From Lates calcarifer (Eukaryota; Chordata; Actinopteri; Centropomidae), in NCBI RefSeq assembly GCF_001640805.2, contig NW_026116709.1, forward strand, positions 496,001 through 560,000: a stretch of DNA of 64,000 nucleotides. The letters are read 5' to 3'. The notes below the pieces were generated by a model. It was not told the origin of the DNA and ran no database searches. It saw only the letters and a program-made list of their open reading frames with translations. Shown piece after piece: positions 11,766 through 33,800 of this stretch. The position numbers and the translations under genes were made by a program. Position 1 is the stretch's first letter; every line of letters starts with the position of its first letter.

Positions 11766-12061
11766 TAGTAGTGAAAATTAATTTATATGATTTTAGCATA
11801 AAGCTGCAACATAACAAACGTGGAAAAAGTGAGTATTTGAATATTATTGCATATCACTTCCACTCATGGATTAATCTAACAGTAGCCGTGAAACAACAAC
11901 CCCCATTACCCCCCTAAGTGTGTGAAAAAAGTTTTTTTGTTGTTGTTGTTGTTGTTTTTTGTTCTTTTCCTTGTGACAACCGCCTTACATATTCTTATTA
12001 AGGGTATCTACAGACATTCCAAAGTATATGGAGACACTTCAGCTTTTGTTTGACAGTGAAC

Positions 12062-12170
12062 TAAAAGTGCAACTAAGAGCTACTTTTATTATCATCATCA
12101 ATTAATCTCTTGATTATTATGTGAGTAGTGAATTTGATTGTTTAGTCTATAAACTGGTAAATTTAATAAA
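12062..12170 (+). mobile_element. hAT-type MITE fragment
   Basis: 'gtgcaactaagagctacttt', 'atcaattaatctcttgatta' and 'gattgtttagtctataaa' match the end of the MITE seen with target duplication at 38949-39258. Only one end is present. It lies about 190 bases upstream of the DDX39B coding exon. Confidence 0.55.
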
Positions 12171-12363
12171 GCAACTTAAGGAACATTATGAAGTTACCTT
12201 TCCTCTGGTTAAATTATAGAGGTGCAAAGGGAGTCTATGATGTCCAAAGACAACTAGAACAAGAAAAATCTCATTTGGATCTAATTTTAATACAGCAGTT
12301 TTGTCATAAATATTACCTTTATACTTCTGGAGTTTCACACACATGTTTTGCAGCTGTGTCAGG

Positions 12364-24311
<11,948 letters not shown>

Positions 24312-24652
24312 ACGAGCCAGATGCTCCCCTGGGGCTTGCAGTCACTTTGTATTTGCAGTTTCACTCTGATGGTAGATGCAGACTGTCTTTATATAAACCC
24401 TGGCATGTCAGACAGCAGATATTTTCCTAATCCTGTGACATTTGCTTTTTGAAAGAATCTGTTTCATAATGTTTGTTTTATTTAAGTTTCTAATGTCAGT
24501 ATTTGTTAATGGATATTTAATTTTGATATTGAGTTGTTTTATGAAGGAGCTGGTTTTCTAGATGTGACAAGTTGAATTGTTATAAGAGCTAGTTCTTGGA
24601 CTGACAGTAGAGAAAAAGACATGACTAAACACTACTCACTGCTGTGTGGATT

Positions 24653-24658
24653 AATAAA
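24653..24658 (+). terminator. Candidate poly(A) signal of DDX39B
   Basis: AATAAA about 340 bases after the DDX39B stop codon, in 'ggattaataaatatgg'. It is followed within 30 bases by a GT/T-rich stretch as expected for cleavage. This defines a short 3'UTR. Confidence 0.6.
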
Positions 24659-24679
24659 TATGGTTTTTGCTTGGTAAAG

Positions 24680-26959
24680 TCTCTCTCATTCTTCAGTCAC
24701 CTGTGTCGTCTCTCAGTGCTTTATTACTTCTCCAACATGTTGTGAAGATGTGAATCGTTACAAAAAAACACCTCACAAATAAATGCATTTATTTCTTTCA
24801 GAGTCTTATTCATTTTCTAAAACAGACACTACTCCTTTTATCAAACGCTACTCAAACAAGAAGAAACAGTGCATTTGTTAGGGACTATTTTCAGCAGTGG
24901 ATTAATAAGGTGTTAAGGTATTAGTATTATTATTATTATTAATAATAGATAAGCAAGTTGGTAAATGCACACAGACAATTAATTTATACACATTAAACAC
25001 TTTAAAAATACAAACATTAGGAAGAGTTGAAACACAGGGATTTATAACAGTTATTATCAACCTATACACAAGGTAAAGGAACCATTTTATATGCAGAACT
25101 AAAACATATTCCTGTTGGCATTAGCTCAAAGTAGTGTGTATGAGGTCACTGATCATCTTATATGCCTTTTTGAGAGCTTGTTCAGTATTTAAAGGCACTA
25201 GGGATCTTTATGTGTTGCCAGTTATTTTAAAGCTGAGGTGAACAACACAACAATTATTTCTTGTTCGAAAGAGACATAAAACAACAGATAAATGAAAAAG
25301 TTAAAATACTTTTTCTTAAAATGAGTTTGGTTTACATAGGCAGCACTGATGCTGCCAAGCCCTTTTTCATAATCACATCTCTATTTTCACTAAATCTTAA
25401 TCTGTCATCAAACACAGTTCCCAGCTGTATAGAGGATAAGAAATGACAGATGAAGGACAACCCTGCCGTGAGCCAGTGGAAGTTCAAAATTGATTCAGGT
25501 GCTCGACCATTTACAACTGCTGTCTGATCATCTGATAATCCATCTGCGGAGTTAAACAGAAGGAGGAGATGAGCTGTAGTGAGTATTTCCAGCTGCAGGA
25601 CAGTAGAGAACATCAGCAGCCATATCCTGAAGCAAATTTGTAAAGCTTGGGCAATACAAAATGCTCCTGTGTTGGATTAAAACACAGAACACTTTCTTCT
25701 TAATGACATGGTACACTACATGAGACACAAGGCTGGTTTTAGTCTTTGAAACATAACATTTGTGGGGACAATGTGATTTGTGTGTCTTTATCAGGATGAC
25801 TACAAATGGCTACCTTTAACATTGTTTGTGAAACAGGAAGCAGAGCAGGAATTCAACAGGATGGTGAGAGAGGAAGCAGAGAGAGAACTGCTGATCACAG
25901 CTCACTTTGCAGGACACACAGCCACGTCTGTGTTTTTTTATCTCTTTGACATGTCACTGCTCAGGAGGTGCTTGGCTAACCTTGTATCCACCAGCAAACC
26001 CAACGTAGAGTAGTGCCTCCTCGGGCTAAAGTTTCTTATTTGAAATTCAAACCACCATTTCAATTTTACTGGGAAAAAAAAATCTTGATCTGTAATGATT
26101 GGTGTGTTCACATTTCTGAAACTGGCAACAAAAAAAAAAAAAAAAACAGGAGATTGGCAGCATGAATGTGCAGCTGACAAATCTGTAGAAATGATGTGAT
26201 GCAGTCAAATCAACATGGAGCAGAATCTCAGAGGAAAGTTTCCAACATCTGGTGGAATATATTGCTACAAAGAATTAAGACTGTTGTCAGAGCAAAGGGA
26301 GGCCTGTAGTGAGGAAGCACAGTGCATCATATATATATGTTAATAAAAGCACCAAAGTGAAAGTTGGCAAATGTTTTGATAGATATATTGGTAACAAAAC
26401 TGGATATTGAGTCATCACAAACCTTACACACAGGTTACAGTGGCAGCCATTTTTCCAAAATGACTTTCCTACTCCATTGGACCCATATGCAGTAATGGAC
26501 ATAATTTAGATTCTACTAATCCTGAGAACCAAATTAAATACTCTCAATACTACAGACTAATACCAACTACAGCAAATAAGAAGTATCTGGTTATAATGAG
26601 CATACTGTAAACCTGCATGAATATGATTCAGTGTTATTATTCAGCTGGTAACCAAAATGCTGGTGAATGAGCAAGTAATTCTGAAGCATTAATTAAAGCA
26701 GCTCATGCTAATCAGTTAATGCAAGTTCTGCCTGAACTAACACCTTCTCCATAAAGCCGAGGAGTCTGAAACTTTCCAAATGCTATCCATCTATTTTGGA
26801 GAAAAATATCCAGTTGGTCAAATCTGTTTTGTCAGCTAAGGTTTTTCTGTCATGGCTGAAACCGCTGCATCATATGACCATTCTTCCACAATTTTTTGCA
26901 TTGGATTTCACAGTTGACCACATTATCTGGACTAGTCTCATAACAGTGAGAGTTTGCAG
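24680..26959. other. Convergent intergenic stretch, mostly featureless
   Basis: This follows DDX39B and precedes the kelch pseudogene. It contains a (TTA)n tract near 24922-24943, an A-run at 26130-26146 and one Tc1 fragment. An open plus frame at about 25780-26013 (KQEAEQEFNRMVREEAEREL) matches nothing I recognise, and I do not call it a gene. Confidence 0.5.
26140..26310 (+). mobile_element. Tc1-like 3' fragment
   Basis: 'atgaatgtgcagctgacaaa', 'aatcaacatggagcagaatc' and 'agaattaagactgttgtcag' repeat, with changes, the end of the Tc1 relic at about 23775-23910. Only this terminal transposase part is present. Confidence 0.7.
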
Positions 26960-27880
26960 AGGGGCAGCATTGTTCCACACTATCAATATACTCAGGGTCA
27001 CAGTGTCCTTTGATGGCATATTATCTTACCATTCAGCACAACTACAGGAGAAAGAGCATCTCTTGTCCTGTCTTTCAGCCAGGCTCTCCCAGCTGTTCAG
27101 ACGGGTCGTACCAACAGACATGGCAGCAAATGTTAGTATAGAAACATACATCTGTTTAAAACTGTACATGAATGTTCTTAGTTGGGATCTAAGCTTACCC
27201 TCTCTAACCTTCAAACAAAATTCAAAGTATCACTGATGCCATAATACTTACTGTCCTCAAACACGTTCAGCGGTCATTTGAGCACCGGCACCGCATGACT
27301 GAACTTCACCAGCTCTGGCTTTTCTCCCAACCTTCTTCAGTCCATGGTCTTTTTTTTTTTTATCCCTGTATGGTTCCTCAGGAAATTCCCAAACCACAGT
27401 TCTGTGCTGAAGCTGCAGCTACCCTGGTCTTCAGAGATCTGGTCACCTCCAATCAATACCAGACTCTCCTCTGGCAGATAGATGCAGTACTGACTCTGTG
27501 GTTCGGTCTCATTAGAGCAGAAATCCTCAAAAACTGCTTCGTAGAGTTCGACCAGGCTGTGATCAGACCACATGTTCAGACACTGGACCTCTTTGAACTC
27601 CCTGAACGTCATCAGAGGAAAGTGGATGGTTTTCATTAATTCCTTAGCAGGTTTAAGACTTTTCTTGGGCTTAGCTCAAATCTATGCCACCACTGCTTTG
27701 AATACAAACAAGCTCAGAAGACACAGTGAGTGATTGTACTCAAGGTGTTGTTTGGCTGGCAGGTCCTGGAACTTTAAGGTCCACGCTACCTTTTGGAATT
27801 GTCACAAGACAAAATTGTCCACAACTCTGAGAAGCTGCTACTTTGAGGGAGAATTTACCAACTGACTCAAAGATCTCTCA
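26960..27880 (-). pseudogene. Kelch-like (BTB-BACK-kelch) protein pseudogene
   Basis: The minus strand carries a broken copy of a KLHL-type protein. In order: LRVVDNFVL (about 27815-27840); FVFKAVVA with two stops, then KPKKSLKPAKELMKTIHFPL and MTFREFKEV, typical of a BACK domain (27580-27720); YLPEESLVLIGGDQ and ELWFGNFLRNHTGI, leading into the kelch propeller (27370-27490); LGEKPELVKFSHAVPVL (about 27265-27320); SWESLAERQDKRCSFS (27060-27110); GHCDPEYIDSVE (about 26975-27015). Successive pieces are in different frames. An A-run (T on plus at 27350-27360) marks one break, and several stops interrupt it. No introns are apparent. KLHL proteins are Cullin-3 substrate adaptors; this copy cannot make one. 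The 27337-27636 segment is still open for about 99 codons. The exact paralogue is not identified and the 5' BTB part is not recognisable. Confidence 0.65.
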
Positions 27881-27889
27881 TTTACTAAA

Positions 27890-29650
27890 ACAGTGCCATA
27901 TGGTCCATGAAAAGTTGGTCAACATGTCACAACGACAAGATGTGTTTATAGAATGTTTCAGATAGTATACAGCAATTACACTGGTCTTTTCAAACACCTT
28001 AAGTAGCATAGTTAATGGCTTCATTGCATTGACTGAACATTGTGACCTATGTTAATATGCAACTGTACGTGTTTTAATCAAGTTCTCACTATAATATATA
28101 CAGACAGTCCCTCCATTCAGTAGCATTTACTGTCATTTATTATTGCCTTCACATAAAAAACATAGTTCTCCTTTTAACTTGTGTGTAAATAATATCTGTT
28201 GCATTGAAGACAGGGAAACGGCAGCTTGGGGTGACCAAAGTGTTCTATGTTTTCTTGAATTTTCAAGGATGCCAACAATGCAGGAGAATTATTTGTGCTT
28301 AAGTAAACCTTGTAAAATGCCTACAAACTCACCTTTAACCAAACAAGATACTTCGATGATCTGTTGTTCACAATGTTCAAACATGCACATGACAGGGACT
28401 GTTCAGTACTGCAGTTACTGCTGTTAATGAAAGGGAGACTACTTGAGCATGTGGACAAATATCAAAATAGTTGATTTTATTTATACTGTGTTAAAGTTAT
28501 AAACACATCAGGCAGTGGTTTTACACATCACCATACAGACATGGGAATCAATCAATCTTGTAGATAACCTCCCACAGCTAATTACAGTACAGTGATATTC
28601 ATTTCTCTAGCCATTTCTCAGCCTTCTTGTTGCAGAAACAAATAAAAACTATCAAACAATCATTGGTTTTTTAACAAACCTAAGCTGGCCAAACCATGGT
28701 TTGGATGTCATGTAATTACAAACGTGCCCCATATCAGGGCTTCAGGGTGAGCATCAGTAAAATGTCAGACTCAGTGATGTCTGAATCTCATATGCAGCTT
28801 GGCAAACTTGTTAGAACTTCAAGTTCTAAATAATTAAATAACTTCAAAATAGCTTTACCATTGTAGTTTCATCTTTCATATTACTAATTTCCTTTGACAC
28901 ATTCAGACACCAAGTTTATTCACCCAAACAGAGAGGTGTGATGTAAATGCAGAATTCCATAACCATCTGAAAGCAAAAAGGAGCTGGAGAATTAAACTGT
29001 TATTTCCTTCAGCAAAGCAATCCTCTTCACCAGAGAGATGGAATTTAAACTGGACTGAACATTTAAGACATTTCCTTTTTTTTTTTTAAACTATAGAACT
29101 CAAAAGACCTGCCAGAGCAGGAGATTAACCACAAAGGCCTGAGTATGCTTCAAACAAAGCGCTTGTCGGGTTGTCTCAAGGTGTCTGAAAACCTTTGATG
29201 GCCAAACTGAAAGAGCTGTGTCTGACAATTTCTGCACCTGTCCAAAACAGACAAGCCATAAATCACATCCACTTTACACAGGCACGTGTGTGAAGGTGGG
29301 TGGGGTTTGATCTTTTGTTCCAAGCTTTCTTTTTTCAGTCTTCACACGACCACTCATACTTTTCATGTGAACTGAGTGCAACAGCATAAACACATTGCGG
29401 GGAGTGTGTGCCATTTGTACAATTAACTGTGTCCAGACTATAAAGACACTGTAAGTGTTTTCTGCTTGTAATTCGAGTGCTTCGGAATGGGTAATAATAC
29501 TTTTAAATGTAGTTGAATCTACTTCATTTGAAGCATATAGAGGCCTTAACAACATGAGATCATCTCTCTGCTTTTAGTGCTGTGTACTGTCATCACACTG
29601 CTTTCAAGGCCACGTTCATAACCTGATCTAAGAACAGCAGCACTGATAAT
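27890..29650. other. Intergenic stretch, possibly distal MGAT1 3'UTR
   Basis: No coding exon was recognised. Minus-strand AATAAA hexamers occur near 28468, so MGAT1 could have a long 3'UTR reaching here. The sequence is AT-rich and otherwise featureless. The plus frame at 28143-28427 (94 codons, Cys-rich) matches no family I know. Confidence 0.4.
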
Positions 29651-29651
29651 T

Positions 29652-30602
29652 AAAGAAAAACTCCACCCTTAGTCATCCCACACTGTTATGCAGTGTCATT
29701 CACATTTTGATGTTCTTGCTTTCTGGTACCTCCACCTTCATCTACTTGAGTATACTGTAGGTGTGGCTCTGATTCAGGACAAGGAGGACAGAAGCAGCAG
29801 TACAAAATGAAACTGTATCTGTAGTTTTCAGCACAAGAGAGTAGATGGTTTGAACCAACTTCAATAGAAGAGACCATTCTTGGTCAGACCAAATCATCTG
29901 CTGATGATACTTTGCACCCACCTGGCATCTGTTGTCCCCACATTGTTGTCGTAACAGATTTTATGACCTGCTCATACCTCAGATTGATAGACTGAGAGAG
30001 TGATACATAGTTTGCTGGTCCTGGATCAGAGCTACCGTAGTTTGGGAAGTTACTGTCTTTGCTTCCACTGCAGTTCCTTTTCTGTGCATCATTAATGAAG
30101 AAGCCTTTCATCTTTAATGATAAACATCAGGGCTATGACTTTGTATAATGACTGTTCAGTGCTGGATATGGCCTTTGTTTACCACCTAAAACCCTTGTAG
30201 ATGCTTTTCATTTTCCTTTGCACACAACTCTGCTTCTGATTAGTTTTATAGACTTAAACAGTAACATGATCTGAAGAGCTGGGTCAGTTTCAACAACTTC
30301 TTGCAAAAAAAAATACCCAAGATTTTCTCCCAAGTTCCAGATAGGATCAGTCTGCTTATGTGAGGCTTCCAGTGCTTCCAGTGTATTATCATTAACACTG
30401 TGTATTAGCATTGTCACTGACACGTATATTTCAGTTTATTTCCTCTTACCTCCATTTACAGCAAACAGCAACCATGTGATGTTAAGTCTAAGTCAATATT
30501 CGCAGGAATTAAAAAACTAAATCAAACAAAATGGGCCAAGAAAGCAAGGCACGTTGCCAATAGCTGTTTAGAGATAGTGTTTAAGGGTGGAATTTTCCTC
30601 TC
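29652..30602. mobile_element. Possible DNA transposon with imperfect inverted ends
   Basis: The left text AAAGAAAAACTCCACCCTTA (29654 on) and the reverse complement of the right text, GAGGAAAATTCCACCCTTAA (to about 30602), agree in roughly 15 of 19 positions. The interior has no coding potential I recognise. No clear target duplication was found. The motif resembles a dispersed teleost repeat, which makes a mobile origin plausible. It lies just downstream of MGAT1 and may form part of its 3'UTR. Confidence 0.4.
30435..30440 (-). terminator. Candidate proximal poly(A) signal of MGAT1
   Basis: AATAAA on the minus strand about 430 bases after the MGAT1 stop codon. Other hexamers further down (near 28468) are equally possible, so the true 3' end is uncertain. 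Confidence 0.3.
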
Positions 30603-30871
30603 CTACAAGTTTGAACTCTATATGAAGTCTGTGTGGCCCTGAACTTGCTGATCCTGAATGAGCACCCTACCTTGGAAGCTTCCCTAACAAACAGGCCTGG
30701 GTCAGCAATTGATCTTGAAGCTCCACTAATGTGCAGCCCCATCTGTGCTGCTTTAATTCCTTCATGAACCACTGCGTCTGCTGATATTCTTTGGTCTGAG
30801 AGGGTGTTCCTCTGAGTAAGGCTCTCTCCCCTCTTCAACCCCCTTCACATTGTACTCTCTGCATGAGTCTC

Positions 30872-33800
30872 TCAGCTCCAGCTGATGTCATACTGCATCC
30901 ATCCCTCTGGTGGCGCCAAGAACACCCTTCGGCCTCGGTACAGGAAACTGACTACGCCCCTGTAACCTGTCCGAGGAACTCCAGATTTCAAGTCATCCAT
31001 CACCCCCAGATTTCGAGCAAAGACTTTAAAACTGTCCCGGCTGGAGTACTGCACTCTGTATGGTCCAGGGCCTCTTAAGCTGCCCCCTTGTTGCAGTTCC
31101 TCAATTTTCACCAGTGGTGCGCTGTAAACCTCTTTGATAAACTTTTCATCATAGTTCTCTTTTAGCAAATAAGACAAATTCTGTTTGGTAAAAGGCACAA
31201 ATTGAGTGTTTAGCTTAATATATCGAAGGTACTGGTCAAAGAACTGACCTAAACTCACGCCTTTTCTGCCAAAGGTTATAGTTCGTGAGATTTCAGGCCG
31301 GATGCAGGAGCGGTCTTTGCGTTGCTCTGGCTGACGCATCCAGTCATCCCAGAAGGCCAAGGGCCATTTGGGCTCCAGTTCATCCCACATCTCCTTCAGC
31401 AGCATCCAACCAAGACCAGGGAAGAAATCTGTTCTGTACAGGAGTTCAGCCTTGGATGGATCCACCAAGGCATCTCTGCCATTATCATTCCAGGCAGAGA
31501 CACACCACAGAGTGGGGTCAGAGCGCAAGATCGGGTACAGAGCCCGGAAATACTCAAAGAAGTCCGGTGCCACCTAAATGAGAGGAGAGAGATGCACAGT
31601 AGTGAGATGTTGCCACCTCAGTAATACAATCCAAACAAGGGTGACAAAAGCATTCCTGACGCATTCAACTTTTAATTGAGTTTGGGCTGATCACTATAAA
31701 AACAAGTACAGTAGGTCAAAGTTGAGGCAAGAAGTTGCAAACTGTGATGGATGTTTACTATAAACAGTTTGGGTCTTCATTTTATTGTTTTCTCTTGAGT
31801 AACCTGGAGGTTTGATTCCAACCTGTTAGACTGTATGACTTCTCATATTTCTTCACCCATCAGACTTCTTTTTAGTGATTCATTATCACTAAAAAGTGAG
31901 TACAATCTATTACATATTATTACTGGTAGAAATGATGGGTAAAACTACAAAAACAAACCCCAGGTTGGGATCCAGATAATCCTTTTAAATTACTGATTAT
32001 TTTTGTTCAAAGCACTGACATGTCTTTTGTCATGTCCTCAAGCATTCTTTTTTGTTTTGCTGTCTCGACAGATACTAACGTGAAACTTAATATTATTAGT
32101 AGCATTAGAAAAGTCAAGTAAGTCAAAGTAAAATACTCTGCAGGAAAATGTTCCAGTAACTGACAGATTATTAGACAGTTAATACTAATGCATGAATGTG
32201 TAAGCAGCATTTTGCTGTTCTAGCTTTCTCATGGTCCCAACCTGGAGGTTGGGTTTTAGACACTGTTCCGTGTCATTGCATTGTCTCTAGTCCAGCTGGG
32301 GACATTGGTTGCATGCCATCAATCTCCCTCTCCCATTTCCTGTCATCTCTGTACTGTTAGACAAGGCATAAATGCAGCAAAAATACTACAAAAAATACAT
32401 CTGTCCATTTAAACAACTGTTGGCTGTATGATGTCTGTATGATGGGCCCACTGGTTAGTCCGGAGAGCCACAGAGGTTAACTGAACTTCAAGTCTGTTGA
32501 CCTAAAGAAACAGTAGCCAAACAAACAGAAAGAGTTAGTCCCTGAGTTGTCAGTAATAAAAAAGAGGAAACCAGTGGAGAACAGTTACGTAATTAAACCC
32601 AGATTTTCCTCCCTCACTGGCAAAATAATTGCTGATTTACAGGGCACAGTTTCTCCCTTGAGCTCCTGGTTGAAGTCAAAATGACTTTGAATTTCCTGTA
32701 ACTTATTTCCTGCTGCTGAAGCACTTTTTTTTAACCAGCCAAATGTTCACTCTGACATTTTTTATCCACTTCTAGCGGCTGCAAAGACGAGTTTTACAGA
32801 TTCACTGACAACTTCTCAAGTGTCAGCATTCAATCATCAGTTAAATGTGCTGGGATTACAGGTGTTCTGCTGATCAATATCTTATTATTATTGCTTAGTT
32901 ATTATTTCTGCTGTGACCCAAAGCACAATTAAATATTCCCGTACATGCTGTACCACGGTTCTGACTGGAACCAGTCTGAGCTTTTGTGACAACACTCTAA
33001 AATGGGCACTGGGTAGAGTGAAAAGTTATCTATACTTGAGACAAATGTGGGACCTGAGGAACCGGCTCCAGTCATTATTAAGCCACATTTGATTGTAAGC
33101 CATATGTAATTACACTCTTGCCATGGAAAGGCTATCTAACCTCTTCAAACCTGCCAGACCTACCAGTGGGAGCATAATTACAAACTCATGCTGTGTCCAC
33201 AGGCGCTGTTTAAACCCTCAGACTTTTACTTTATTGTTTCAGTTGCTGCAGATCCAAAAGTTACCAAATATAGCTTGTCTATGGAAATGTGTTCAAATTA
33301 ACTCGTGAAATTAGCAGTATTTCCATTTGATGGAATGCAGCCATAAAAACACTGGGTTTTGTTTGACTTAACTTACAATGTAAAACATCATACAGCTGCA
33401 ACAAACAATGGAATGGAATAAAAAGAGGGAGCACAAATGTTTTCAGTAACTTGTGTGACTAGATTAAAGGAATGTTTCAACATTACTGGTATGTGCTTTC
33501 TTTCTGATGGTTAGGTGAGAAGATGGATATCAATCTAGTATCTGTGTGTTAAGCTCACTGATTAACATTATGTATTTCATTTGTTTAATCAATTTGTTGT
33601 TTACAGCTGGAACCATTTCCTCATGAATTACAGTACACCTATTTGCCAAATATTTCTGTGCAGTGTCTCTAGCTTTAGTGTGAACTGCTAAATACAGTCA
33701 GTGGGCACAGTTTTTTTTGTTTTTTGTGTGGGTCTCCGTACACGCTCCGTGGTGCCAAACCTGCTAACAACATTGTAATGATGAGATTCTGGAAAGCTGC

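Larger units (their letters stand above)
10742..11850 (-). mobile_element. Tc1-like relic interrupted by a SINE, DDX39B leader intron
   Basis: The left end (tagtgcttttggaacgtatc, then cacattttgctatgttgcag) and the right end near 11795-11835 (aagctgcaacataacaaacg, then tggaaaaagtga) are inverted copies of the ends of a common fish Tc1 family. On the minus strand about 11150-11230 encode GSGSIMLWGCFSVAETGRLV, a conserved transposase stretch. The body is decayed and a V-SINE-like element lies near the right end. It sits in the inferred first intron of DDX39B. Confidence 0.75.

Noticed and set aside
25780..26013. Glu-rich plus-strand open frame (77 codons)
   Set aside because: I could not place it in any family and saw no partner exons or conserved flanks.
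27295..27639. Plus-strand open frame of 114 codons
   Set aside because: It is the antisense shadow of the kelch-like pseudogene, whose minus-strand reading has family motifs.
31285..31624. Three overlapping plus-strand open frames
   Set aside because: All are antisense shadows of the second coding exon of MGAT1.
32848..32866. A 19-base stretch matching a primate Alu segment (gtgctgggattacaggtgt)
   Set aside because: The match stops abruptly on both sides and nothing else of Alu is present. Chance similarity is more likely than contamination.
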